This document shows, in pieces, positions 35,568 to 43,549 of a stretch of DNA of 64,000 nucleotides. Origin of the DNA: Paenibacillus peoriae (lineage in GTDB: Bacteria; Bacillota; Bacilli; Paenibacillales; Paenibacillaceae). How positions within the stretch are numbered: position 1 is the stretch's first letter; every line of letters starts with the position of its first letter. Made by a program: the position numbers and the translations under genes. Location of the stretch: the NCBI RefSeq assembly GCF_022531965.1, contig NZ_CP092831.1:5303001-5367000 (forward strand), read 5' to 3'. The notes below the pieces were generated by a model. That model worked only from the letters and a program-made list of their open reading frames with translations, was not told where the DNA came from and did not search any database.

Positions 35568-37700
35568 TCATTGGCGCTTCACATTCACCACCGTTGAGAA
35601 GAAAGTAGCCCCCTGTCCCATATCCGACAGCCGATCAGAGGTTAACACATTGACACGCTGTCTGCGTCCTTTGCCTTCCCACCATAATCCCTGACTAATC
35701 ACTGTACCGGGCAGCATCAGATCGGTAACTTTGGCTTTTAGCTCATACGTCCCCCGATCATTCCATACGGTAACCGGCTCCCCATCCGCGATGCCTCTCG
35801 TCTGAGCATCCTCCGGGTGAATTTGTAGCAAAGGCTCCCGCTCCAGTCGCTGATGCTTGGGCAAGTTAGCGAAAGTAGAATTCAGAAAATTATGGTTTGG
35901 CGGTGAAATAAACATTAATGGATACCGCTCGTCCGCTTGCGGTCGGTGCTCTCCGTCGTACCCTTCAATCAGCGGCACATAAGAAGGCATCGCGGGCAGA
36001 CCTGCTTGTTTCATTTTTTCCGAATATAGCTCAATCTTGCCTGAAGGCGTGGTTAAACGATCCAAATAAGTGGCCTTTGGCGTCATATCAAGCTTTACAA
36101 AAGGTGACTTCTTTAAGGCTTCCAAGGTCACACCGTTGAGATAAGGGTTCGTTGGATTATCAAGCGCGCCTGCGATCATCTCCTCTTCACTTTCCGTAAA
36201 GGCGGCTTCATCAAAGCCCATTGCCCGCCCGAGCAGGCTAAACAGCTCATAATTACTTTTGCTCTCCCCGAGTGGAGCAATGACGGGCTGCTGCATTTGG
36301 ATATAGTGGTGCCAGTACGATTTGTATAGATCTGTTCCTTCAAAAGAAGACGCGGCAGGCAGCACAATATCTGCATAGCGGGCCGTATCGGTTAGGAATA
36401 GGTCATGAACGACTGTGAACAAATCCTCTCGTTCAAATCCCTCTGTCACCCGTTCCGAATCGGGGGCTACAACTATCGGATTACTGCAATATACGAATAA
36501 CGCCTTAATCGGCTGTTCCTTTTGTAGCAGCGCTTCTCCGATCCGGTTCATGTTAATCATCCGGGCGTCCAGATTCTGTCGCAGATCAGGACGCTCCAGA
36601 TGGGCGCTGTTAATCTTGGCATAAGCGCCGTTGGAGCGTGACGCTCCCCCGCCGTGCTTCAGCCATTGTCCAGTGAGCGCAGGCAAGCATGTAACCGCAC
36701 GTACGTTCATACCGCCATTATCATGATGCTGAAGCCCATTGCCGATATTGATATACGCTGCTCTCGCAGTTCCGTACATTTCCGCCAAACGGATGATATC
36801 CGCTTCCGGCACGCCGGTAATCCGCGAAACTCGCTCTGGTGTATATGTCTTAACATGCTCGCGCAGTTCCTCATGACCTACTGTGTAGCGATGTAAAAAT
36901 TCGTCGTCCGTCAGTCCTTGAGCGAACAGTACATTCATAACACCCAGCGCGAGCGCTGTATCCGTCCCCGGATATAACGGAATGAACCAATCCCCCCATT
37001 GCGCCGTCCGGTTACGATGAACGTCAATAACGACCACCTTAGCACCTTTTTTACGTGCTTTCTCAGCCAAAACGACCTGATGCATGTTGGTGCTCATGAC
37101 ATTACCACCCCACACAATAATGAGGTCTGCATCCTCCGTGTCCTCCGGGCTGGTGCCGCCCTTAAAGCCCATAACGGATGCCCAGCCTTCATTCCCAGCC
37201 ACGCTGCAAATCGTCTGATCCAGTTAGCTTGAACCCAGCGCATTAAAAAATCGGCGATCCATTCCATCCACACTCAATACGCCCATATTGCCATAAAAGC
37301 TGTAGGGGAGGATAGATTCCGGTCCGTCCGTACGGATCAGCTCCTTGAACCGACCTGTAATGGTATCGACCGCCTCCTCCCAGCTAATTCGTTCAAACTT
37401 CCCTTCTCCTTTGGGACCTACACGCTTCAATGGATAGAGCACCCGATCAGGATCATATACCCGCTCCGTCATATTGCGAACTTTGTTACAAATAGCCCCT
37501 TTGGTAATGGGATGATCTGGGTTTCCAGTCACCTTGACTATCTTTCCTTTTTCCTTGTGAAGCAGGAGCCCACACGTATCCGGGCAATCTAACGGGCATA
37601 CAGCAGGAAAAATACCGTCCTGCTGCTCCGTCATCCGCTGTCCCCCTTGTAAGTCTTGTTGAAGCGTGGCCTCACGAGGCGCGCCATTGCGATGATCCAT
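35568..37700 (-). pseudogene. Molybdopterin oxidoreductase interrupted by an in-frame TAA
   Basis: A DMSO-reductase-family enzyme (about 710 codons) split by a TAA at 37224-37226, after LGSS and before LDQTICSVAGNEGW, with the frame otherwise unbroken. The N-terminal part (start ATG 37700, GGAG ten bases upstream) holds the [4Fe-4S] cysteines CPLDCPDTC...CNK. The C-terminal part (35568-37223) holds the MGD-binding domains: DLIIVWGGN, YINIGNGLQHHDNGG, and the C-terminal LMFISPPNHNFLNST. A single C-to-T change of a glutamine codon would explain the stop. The downstream half has a GTG (37202) without a clear ribosome site. Likely inactive unless readthrough occurs or the base is a sequencing error. 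Confidence 0.85.
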
Positions 37701-37749
37701 AGTGTTGATGCTCCTTTCCGTTACCGTTTCCAAAAATTACACTGATCTT

Positions 37750-37778
37750 ATCATATCCACAGCTTTGGCCTATGGCAA
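37750..37778 (-). promoter_or_regulatory. Promoter of the molybdopterin oxidoreductase
   Basis: TTGCCA (37773-37778) and TATGAT (37750-37755) on the minus strand, 17 bases apart, 50 bases before the ATG. The promoter is intact although the gene is broken. Confidence 0.5.
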
Positions 37779-37815
37779 GAGAAGGATTTTCCCACACAGC
37801 CGCTCTCCAAAATAT

Positions 37816-37858
37816 TAAAAAAATCCGTCTGCTGCATAGAGCAAAACGGATTTTTTAA
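37816..37858. terminator. Hairpin upstream of the oxidoreductase gene
   Basis: AAAAAATCCGT and ACGGATTTTTT flank a 15-base loop region, T-rich on both strands. The rest of 37780-38071 holds only this and the channel-gene terminator; no gene is visible. Confidence 0.55.
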
Positions 37859-37973
37859 GAATCATAATTTTTTTCAACATCCTGTTTCATCATATCTTAC
37901 TGAGGGTAAAAAAGATCAAGGCATCATGGACGAGCGCACACTCATCCTCCATGCCAAATCATGGACCACTCCC

Positions 37974-38026
37974 AAAAAAATCCGCCATGACAGGTTTCGT
38001 TCCCCCGGGCCTGTCATGGCGGATTT
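37974..38026 (-). terminator. Terminator of the formate/nitrite channel gene
   Basis: AAATCCGCCATGACAGG (37978-37994) pairs perfectly with CCTGTCATGGCGGATTT (38010-38026), a 17-bp stem followed by TTTTTTT on the minus strand. Confidence 0.9.
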
Positions 38027-38071
38027 GCTTTGTTCATTGCTGTTTAAAGTACCATGATTAGGTAGGATCAA

Positions 38072-38905
38072 TCAACGGATTGGATGTGCAACCGAAGAAG
38101 TAGTTGGAGATTCATTCACTGGATGTGCGCTGGCTTGAGGCTTTTTCAGATAGGCCAACCAGTAGGCTCCAGCCACAAACAGGCTACCTCCTACCAAATT
38201 CCCCAGCCAGACCGGAATGAAGTTCATAACATAATCTGCCCATGAAAAGTGGCCTGCAAAAATAGCCGCTGGAATGAGAAACATATTGGCAACAACGTGC
38301 TGAAATCCAATAGCCACAAAGGCCATGGTCGGGAACCAAATCCCCATAATTTTGCCGCCAATGGAGTCTGTGCTATATGCCAACCATACAGCCAGTGCTA
38401 CGAGCCAGTTACATCCTATACCCGATATAAAAGACTGCAAAAAGCTTTCGTGTAACTTATGTCCTGCCATATCCACCACTTTGTCCAGATAAGGGCCCGT
38501 TTCTGTCAAACCCAGCACATGCCCAAAGAAAAATGCAACGAATAACGCACCTGCAAAATTACTGAGCGTAATAATCGCCAAATTACGAAGCATGACTCCT
38601 GTCTTAATCCGTCCTGCCCATCTCGCCAAAGGGACCGCCATCATATTACCAGTCAGTAATTCTCCGCCGGCGATCAAAACTAATACAAGACCTACAGGGA
38701 ACACCGCAGCTCCAATAAAGTTGGCAATGCTTCCCCATTCTTTAGGCGCACTTGCAATAACACGTATATCCAGCAAAAAACCGAGTGCAATAAATGCACC
38801 TGCCAAAAATCCCAGTACCACCGCCACAGTCCACGGGTTGTTCGCCTTGGCCACTCCTGTTTCCACCGTCTTTTCAGCAATTTGCCCCGGTTTATAGCTC
38901 GCCAT
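38072..38905 (-). CDS. Formate/nitrite transporter family channel (FocA/NirC)
   Basis: A 277-residue membrane protein with six helices that moves formate or nitrite. FNT hallmarks: AVFPVGLVLVLIAGGELLTGN (residues about 68-88, containing the LxxxAGxELFTGN motif) and GCNWLVALAVWLA (about 163-175). The C-terminal tail is polar. An FNR-like TGTGA-N6-TCACT box at 38981-38996 lies 76 bases before the ATG, fitting anaerobic induction. No pfl or nitrite reductase gene is adjacent, so formate versus nitrite stays open. Confidence 0.93.
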   Translation of the reverse strand: MASYKPGQIAEKTVETGVAKANNPWTVAVVLGFLAGAFIALGFLLDIRVIASAPKEWGSIANFIGAAVFPVGLVLVLIAGGELLTGNMMAVPLARWAGRIKTGVMLRNLAIITLSNFAGALFVAFFFGHVLGLTETGPYLDKVVDMAGHKLHESFLQSFISGIGCNWLVALAVWLAYSTDSIGGKIMGIWFPTMAFVAIGFQHVVANMFLIPAAIFAGHFSWADYVMNFIPVWLGNLVGGSLFVAGAYWLAYLKKPQASAHPVNESPTTSSVAHPIR

Positions 38906-38980
38906 ATATCCCCGCTCCTTTAATATTTATTCACTAAAATATTCTTCTTTCATATTTTATTTAAAATCAGTGATTAAGTT

Positions 38981-38996
38981 TGTGAAAAAAATCACT
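38981..38996. promoter_or_regulatory. FNR-like box upstream of the formate/nitrite channel
   Basis: TGTGAAAAAAATCACT matches TGTGA-N6-TCACA with one mismatch and lies 76 bases upstream of the channel start. Confidence 0.45.
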
Positions 38997-39005
38997 TTCT
39001 TAACT

Positions 39006-39046
39006 ATAAAAAAAACAGCCCCTGAAAAAAGGACTGTTTTTCTGTA
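39006..39046 (-). terminator. Terminator after the 33-residue membrane peptide gene
   Basis: AAAAACAGTCC and the GGGGCTGTTTTTT arm form a hairpin with a long T-run on the minus strand, 40 bases after the stop at 39082. Confidence 0.7.
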
Positions 39047-39081
39047 TTATTACATCTACTGCGCTACTACGCGCTTTACAT

Positions 39082-39183
39082 TTAATTGTATTCTTCCTTT
39101 TCAACTGCTCTTAAGAACCAAAGAACTCCACCAAGGCCTACCATGGCCACGACTACAAGAAAAAGGATATAAAACAAACCCAT
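39082..39183 (-). CDS. 33-residue single-helix membrane peptide, unrecognised
   Basis: A small open frame with ATG at 39183 preceded by a very strong AGGGGGGAAG ribosome site 6 bases upstream. The peptide starts MGLFYILFLVVVAMVGLGGV, forms one membrane helix, and ends with a charged tail LRAVEKEEYN. It has its own terminator. It lies between an NADH oxidase gene and a formate/nitrite channel, both with FNR/Rex-like sites, so it may be a small subunit of a respiratory or transport complex. That is inference; I do not recognise the family. Confidence 0.7.
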   Translation of the reverse strand: MGLFYILFLVVVAMVGLGGVLWFLRAVEKEEYN

Positions 39184-39292
39184 AAGCTACTTCCCCCCTG
39201 ATCCTTATGCTACTCTATATTGTACTATAAGGATTCATCCGTACGCCTTAGATTGTTGACAAACTTATGAACAATGTCACAGACAAATCTAA

Positions 39293-40654
39293 TTATACAG
39301 TAACTGGGTTCCGTTCAGATATTGTAGGCAATGCTTGTAAACCTGCCGCGTTCAAGAAATTCCAAGGCTTGTTATAATGCGGCTGGAAGAAGAAATCGAC
39401 AAAGGCTAACTGGTCAATGGTCATATGGTTTTGAATAGCTACGGATAGCGTGTTAATGGATTGCGTCAAATCCACCTTCGACATAATTTGAGCACCCAAA
39501 ATTCTCCGCGTCTCCTGCTCATATACCACTTTCAGTAACACTTTTTCGGAGGTTGGCATAAATTCAGGTCGGTAGCTGTCCTCAATGGTTACAGCTTCTA
39601 CAGTCATGCCTTCGTCTATTGCCGCGGCTTCCGTCATGCCTGTTCCCGCGATATTGTCTTCGTAAATTTTGATACCCGAAGTTCCTTGGGTTCCCATGTA
39701 GGCAATGGTTGGTTGTACCAGATTACGTGCTACCAGCGTACCCATACGAACTGCGTTGGTTGCCAAAGGGATATAAGCCGTTTTACCGGTCGGATTATAG
39801 CGAATTGCACAACTGTCGCCTGCTGCAAACACGTCCGGGCAACTACTTTGCATATAGTTATCCACAATGATCGCACCGTTAGGCAACATATCTACCTGAC
39901 CTTTGAGCAGATCCGTTTGAGGTCGGAAACCGATGCAGAGAATAACAAGCTCTGTTTCATATTCTCCTTTAGAGGTCACGACTTTACTTACCTTACCGTT
40001 CGTACCCTCAAAACGACTCACCGTCTCGCCAAGTACCAGCTTAATGCCATGTTCCTTCAGGGAACTTTCAATCCGGTCTGTATACTCATGGTCCAAATAC
40101 TTATTCAATATACGATCAGCACTGTCAATCAGTGTTACGTTTTTACCGTTCATTTGGAAAGCTTCTACTAATTCAACACCAATGTATCCAGCTCCCACGA
40201 CTGTAATGTTCTGTACGTGCTGGGCTTTCTCAATGATATCATTGGAATGATTATAGTTTTTACAGAGCAAAATATGATCAAGTTCAATGCCTTCCAGCTT
40301 TGGAATAATGGGCCATGATCCCGTGGTCACAATTAGTTTATCAAATGTGTCTGTAAATTCTTCACCTGTTTGGAGATTACGGGCATGCAGCGACTTCCCA
40401 GCCGTATCCACACTCGTTACCTCATGAAGCATCTTGGTCACTACACCCAAGTCAGACAGTTGATCTGGAGACGAATAAAACAGGCCATGCGGATCTTTGA
40501 CGACACCACCTACGTACAGCGCAATACCACAAGATAAAAATGAAATATTATCATTACGCTCGTAAACGGTAATTTCTGCATCTGGATAACATTTAGCTGT
40601 GTTAACGATAGCTGCTGTGCCTGCGTGTGTACATCCGATAACTGCTACTTTCAT
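39293..40654 (-). CDS. nox: Water-forming NADH oxidase / CoA-disulfide-reductase family flavoprotein
   Basis: A 453-residue FAD enzyme that oxidises NADH. The FAD-binding start VIGCTHAGTAA (His10) and the redox cysteine Cys42 in ISFLSCGIAL are exactly those of streptococcal Nox, which reduces O2 to water through a Cys-sulfenic acid. The NADH Rossmann motif VVGAGYIGVELVE is near 153-165 and the second FAD motif DVFAAGDSCA near 275-284. A C-terminal dimerisation domain completes it. Four Rex/FNR-like palindromes lie upstream, one between -35 and -10, fitting NADH-responsive control. CoA-disulfide reductase is the alternative. Confidence 0.9.
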   Translation of the reverse strand: MKVAVIGCTHAGTAAIVNTAKCYPDAEITVYERNDNISFLSCGIALYVGGVVKDPHGLFYSSPDQLSDLGVVTKMLHEVTSVDTAGKSLHARNLQTGEEFTDTFDKLIVTTGSWPIIPKLEGIELDHILLCKNYNHSNDIIEKAQHVQNITVVGAGYIGVELVEAFQMNGKNVTLIDSADRILNKYLDHEYTDRIESSLKEHGIKLVLGETVSRFEGTNGKVSKVVTSKGEYETELVILCIGFRPQTDLLKGQVDMLPNGAIIVDNYMQSSCPDVFAAGDSCAIRYNPTGKTAYIPLATNAVRMGTLVARNLVQPTIAYMGTQGTSGIKIYEDNIAGTGMTEAAAIDEGMTVEAVTIEDSYRPEFMPTSEKVLLKVVYEQETRRILGAQIMSKVDLTQSINTLSVAIQNHMTIDQLAFVDFFFQPHYNKPWNFLNAAGLQALPTISERNPVTV

Positions 40655-40697
40655 GTTGAATTCCTCCTTGGTGTGTGGGCATAAACTGTATAATAAT

Positions 40698-40713
40698 TGT
40701 GAATAGTTTCACG
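40698..40713. promoter_or_regulatory. Rex/FNR-like box A upstream of nox
   Basis: TGTGAATAGTTTCACG, an inverted repeat close to the Rex consensus TTGTGAAATATTTCACAA, 45 bases before the nox ATG. It may lie between GTTTAC and TATTAT of a second promoter. Confidence 0.5.
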
Positions 40714-40732
40714 TAAACAGCTCGTTAGTGTT

Positions 40733-40748
40733 TGTGATTTATTTCACT
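40733..40748. promoter_or_regulatory. Rex/FNR-like box B upstream of nox
   Basis: TGTGATTTATTTCACT, just downstream of the predicted start of the main nox promoter. Confidence 0.5.
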
Positions 40749-40758
40749 TCATGCTCTT

Positions 40759-40787
40759 ATTATAGTGTGATATTTTTCACATTACAA
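40759..40787 (-). promoter_or_regulatory. nox promoter with Rex/FNR-like box C in its spacer
   Basis: TTGTAA (40782-40787) and a perfect TATAAT (40759-40764) on the minus strand are 17 bases apart. The perfect palindrome TGTGATATTTTTCACA (40766-40781) fills the spacer, so a bound protein must block RNA polymerase. This favours a repressor such as Rex. Confidence 0.65.
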
Positions 40788-40794
40788 TAGCTTT

Positions 40795-40809
40795 TTGTGA
40801 TATTCACAA
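40795..40809. promoter_or_regulatory. Rex-like box D upstream of nox
   Basis: TTGTGA-TAT-TCACAA, an inverted repeat with a spacer three bases shorter than the others, just upstream of the nox -35. Between here and the terminator at 40970 I see no gene. Confidence 0.35.
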
Positions 40810-40967
40810 TTTGTCCACATTTAAAAAAGAAAGGATATACGAGATCAGCTGTTTGCTGAAATGTTTTTTTGCTCCATTCAGTTTCCCCTGTAGGCGGCCT
40901 GATTATGCCCATGGAATCGACTTTCACATGATGCTCCCCCCTTAGACAAATGCACATGTAGAGAACA

Positions 40968-41016
40968 AAAAAAGGTCCGCTTCCCGGAGATATGCCGGAA
41001 ATCAGACCTTTTTAAA
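40968..41016 (-). terminator. Terminator after the glutathione peroxidase gene
   Basis: AAAGGTC...GACCTTT with an inner TTCCGG/CCGGGAA pairing, followed by TTTTTTT on the minus strand. Confidence 0.8.
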
Positions 41017-41044
41017 CATATATTTTGGAATGAAGGCAAAGCTA

Positions 41045-41521
41045 CTATAGCAATTGCTCAATGGCTGCTTTCATCGCTTCTGGTGACTCCTTCGGTTCAA
41101 AACGACCCACAGGTACACCTTCACGATTCACAATGAATTTCGTAAAATTCCACTGAATTGTCCCATCTTCCTGTTCTCCAGGCTGTTGCTTTTTCAAATA
41201 TTCAAACAGAGGCGCTGTATCCGGTCCGTTGACGTTCACTTTGGCGAATACCGGGAAAGTAACCCCGTAATTCAGTTGGCAAAATTCAGCCGCTTCCTCG
41301 CTGCTGCCCGGCTCCTGACCGCCAAATTGGTTGCAAGGAAAACCTAATACAACTAATCCCCGATCCTTATATTCGTCATAAAGCTTTTGCAAATCCCCAT
41401 ATTGCGGGGTAAGTCCGCATTTACTGGCGGTATTCACAATAACCAGCACCTTACCAGCGTAAGTATTCAGAGAAACCTCCTGATTCGCTGGTGTTACGGC
41501 ATTATGTGAATAGACAGACAT
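41045..41521 (-). CDS. Glutathione peroxidase-family thiol peroxidase (BsaA type)
   Basis: A 158-residue cytoplasmic peroxidase that reduces hydroperoxides, probably with thioredoxin or bacillithiol since Bacillota lack glutathione. The peroxidatic Cys35 lies in NTASKCGLTPQY; the Gln of GFPCNQFGGQEPG and the Trp of IQWNFTKF complete the catalytic site. The second Cys (FPCNQ) may resolve the reaction. GGAGGATGCTGT precedes the ATG. Single-gene unit with its own terminator. Confidence 0.95.
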   Translation of the reverse strand: MSVYSHNAVTPANQEVSLNTYAGKVLVIVNTASKCGLTPQYGDLQKLYDEYKDRGLVVLGFPCNQFGGQEPGSSEEAAEFCQLNYGVTFPVFAKVNVNGPDTAPLFEYLKKQQPGEQEDGTIQWNFTKFIVNREGVPVGRFEPKESPEAMKAAIEQLL

Positions 41522-41608
41522 ACAGCATCCTCCTTCGTGTCACTTGGTTTAGGTTACATAACCTATTTTAACCAAAAGGTGACGGACATGCCAACATATA
41601 CAGAGCCT

Positions 41609-42412
41609 TTACCGTGATGCCACCACTTCGAGTCTGCGTTCTTCGCGTTCGGAAGCGGACATTTTGGGGCAAGTATAACAATACCGCTGACCTCCACCTG
41701 TCTTGTAATATTGGCAACAGGACGGTTTCATGTAGGTATTTTCACCAGGGCGGTAAGGATTGTCCAATTCAACGAGACGAACCGTAAACGGATTTCTTTT
41801 ACGCCCGAATATCTCTCCCTCAAGTTCACGTGTCACATACATATAATCTTGTTCAAAGCGCTCCACATCCCGAGGATCAGTCAACGATGGCTGTACTCTA
41901 TCCTTAAAATACAGCAATGCCAACGGAAACTGTCCCCACATTTGGCCGATAGATGCTCTCCCCACTGTAGCAATTGCTTCCAACATGGGCCGCATCTGCA
42001 AACTGTAAAAATCTCTTAACACTTGCTGAGCCTGTTTGGAAGAACGGTGATCCCCATTGTTCCACGTATTGTCCAGCTCTGTTAAGTCGATGACCTGAAG
42101 GCTAATAGAGGGGTATTCACCTTCACAACAAATATGAAATCTGAGATTAGAAACGGACAGGTCCCAACGGCGTTCACACAGTGATACCATAAAATGCTGC
42201 GCAAACACGAGGCCACGCAGCTGGTTCGCAAAGTAAACGGCTGCGGTTAAATCGTCTTCAGCACGCAGAAGATCGCCATAATACTCCATCACAGAGCGGA
42301 TCTTATCTGGTTCAAGCCATTCGGCCACTGGCCCGGAATATACAGCATCCTCCGGCGTGACTCTCACTATGTTTGCTAGTTGCTCAAGCTGATCGTAATC
42401 CAGTGGTTTCAT
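41609..42412 (-). CDS. FhuF-like ferric-siderophore reductase
   Basis: A 267-residue protein ending in the [2Fe-2S] motif of FhuF: Cys232-Cys233, Cys245 and Cys248 (CCx11Cx2C). FhuF-type proteins reduce Fe3+ bound to hydroxamate siderophores in the cytoplasm so that iron is released. It starts 12 bases after the stop of an upstream siderophore-type ABC ATPase, and both lie behind a perfect Fur box, so iron-starvation expression is expected. The N-terminal two thirds are poorly conserved, as usual. Confidence 0.88.
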   Translation of the reverse strand: MKPLDYDQLEQLANIVRVTPEDAVYSGPVAEWLEPDKIRSVMEYYGDLLRAEDDLTAAVYFANQLRGLVFAQHFMVSLCERRWDLSVSNLRFHICCEGEYPSISLQVIDLTELDNTWNNGDHRSSKQAQQVLRDFYSLQMRPMLEAIATVGRASIGQMWGQFPLALLYFKDRVQPSLTDPRDVERFEQDYMYVTRELEGEIFGRKRNPFTVRLVELDNPYRPGENTYMKPSCCQYYKTGGGQRYCYTCPKMSASEREERRLEVVASR

Positions 42413-42424
42413 GGTATGTCCCCT

Positions 42425-43318
42425 TTAACCTCTTGCCGCTACTTGTGCTCTAGCATCACGTCGCTCAGCAACAGAACCCACAGGTTGCTTATCTTCCACA
42501 TTCATTTCTTTTATGGCTTGGCTTACCGCAGGCTGTCCAGCCAAAGCATACGGAAGACAGAGCGGTACACCTGTACGAGGATCTGTTACAATATCAGCCT
42601 CAATCCCGAACACTTCACGCAGCACATCAGGGGACATAACCTCAGTTGGAGTTCCTACAGCCTCAGCTTTCCCTTTTTTGATTGCAATCATATGCTGAGC
42701 ATACCGGGCCGCATGGTTCAAATCGTGCACGACCATAACAATGGTGCGCTCCTCCGAAGTATTTAGATACTCCAGCAAATGCAGCACTTCCAGTTGATGC
42801 GCCATATCTAAAAATGTCGTCGGCTCATCCAGAAATAAAATATCCGTATCCTGCGCAAGTGCCATAGCAATCCAGGCACGCTGACGCTGACCGCCAGAAA
42901 GCTGATCAATCGGACGATCGTGGAACTCGCTCATTCCCGTTACTTGAATGGCCCACTCTACCATTTTGCGATCTTCCGCTTTCATGGAACCAAAACCTTT
43001 TTGATAAGGAAAACGTCCGTAAGATACCAGTTCCGTCACGGTTAATCCTTCCGGTGCAGTCGGATTTTGCGGCAAAATAGCCAGCTGCTTAGCTACTTCC
43101 CGGGTGGATTGCTTATGAATGGATTTACCGTCAAGCAGAACACTGCCGCCCTTAGGATTCATGATGCGAGCCATCGTCTTCAGAATAGTGGACTTGCCAG
43201 AACCATTTGCGCCCACCAAGGCTGTGATTTTCCCTTGCGGTATTTCTACGTTCAGATCTTCTACAATCAATCGATCTTCATAAGCAATATCCAGATTTGC
43301 CGTTTTCAGACGAAACAT
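42425..43318 (-). CDS. Iron-siderophore ABC transporter ATP-binding protein (FecE/YusV type)
   Basis: A 297-residue ATPase energising siderophore uptake. Walker A GANGSGKST at about 36-44, signature LSGGQRQRAW near 138, Walker B DILFLDEPT near 158 and the switch His in VVHDLNHAARYAQHM. Followed by an FhuF-like reductase and preceded by a Fur box. No permease or binding-protein genes are beside it, as with B. subtilis YusV, which serves several siderophore systems. The tail beyond residue 255 is longer than usual. Confidence 0.94.
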   Translation of the reverse strand: MFRLKTANLDIAYEDRLIVEDLNVEIPQGKITALVGANGSGKSTILKTMARIMNPKGGSVLLDGKSIHKQSTREVAKQLAILPQNPTAPEGLTVTELVSYGRFPYQKGFGSMKAEDRKMVEWAIQVTGMSEFHDRPIDQLSGGQRQRAWIAMALAQDTDILFLDEPTTFLDMAHQLEVLHLLEYLNTSEERTIVMVVHDLNHAARYAQHMIAIKKGKAEAVGTPTEVMSPDVLREVFGIEADIVTDPRTGVPLCLPYALAGQPAVSQAIKEMNVEDKQPVGSVAERRDARAQVAARG

Positions 43319-43415
43319 GTGGAATCATCCCTTTCCCTTATCCAATATATATAGTCACGGGCTTAACGCACGACTTTCATCAAAACTTCATTCTATCTTT
43401 ATATAATAAAGATAT

Positions 43416-43430
43416 TGATAATCATTATCA
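43416..43430. promoter_or_regulatory. Fur box of the siderophore ATPase/reductase operon
   Basis: TGATAATCATTATCA is a perfect 7-1-7 inverted repeat matching the Bacillus Fur consensus, about 100 bases upstream of the ATPase ATG. Confidence 0.85.
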
Positions 43431-43497
43431 AGTGTTAACTGGTTTATTTCCTATATCATACAGTGCATATCATCCAATATTTCCTCAAAAAATTCAA

Positions 43498-43532
43498 AAA
43501 AAGATCACAGCTCCTCGAAGCTGTGATCTTTC
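43498..43532 (-). terminator. Terminator of the luciferase-like oxidoreductase gene
   Basis: AAAGATCACAGCTTC / GAGGAGCTGTGATCTTT hairpin followed by a T-run on the minus strand. Confidence 0.85.
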
Positions 43533-43549
43533 AAATCCGGCGAATTGCA

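Noticed and set aside
37224..37226. Selenocysteine insertion in the molybdenum enzyme
   Set aside because: The codon is TAA, not TGA, and it lies outside the metal-ligand site; no SECIS-like hairpin was seen.
40760..40957. 65-codon minus-strand frame in the nox upstream region
   Set aside because: Weak start, overlaps the promoter and Rex/FNR-like boxes, and the peptide has no recognisable features.
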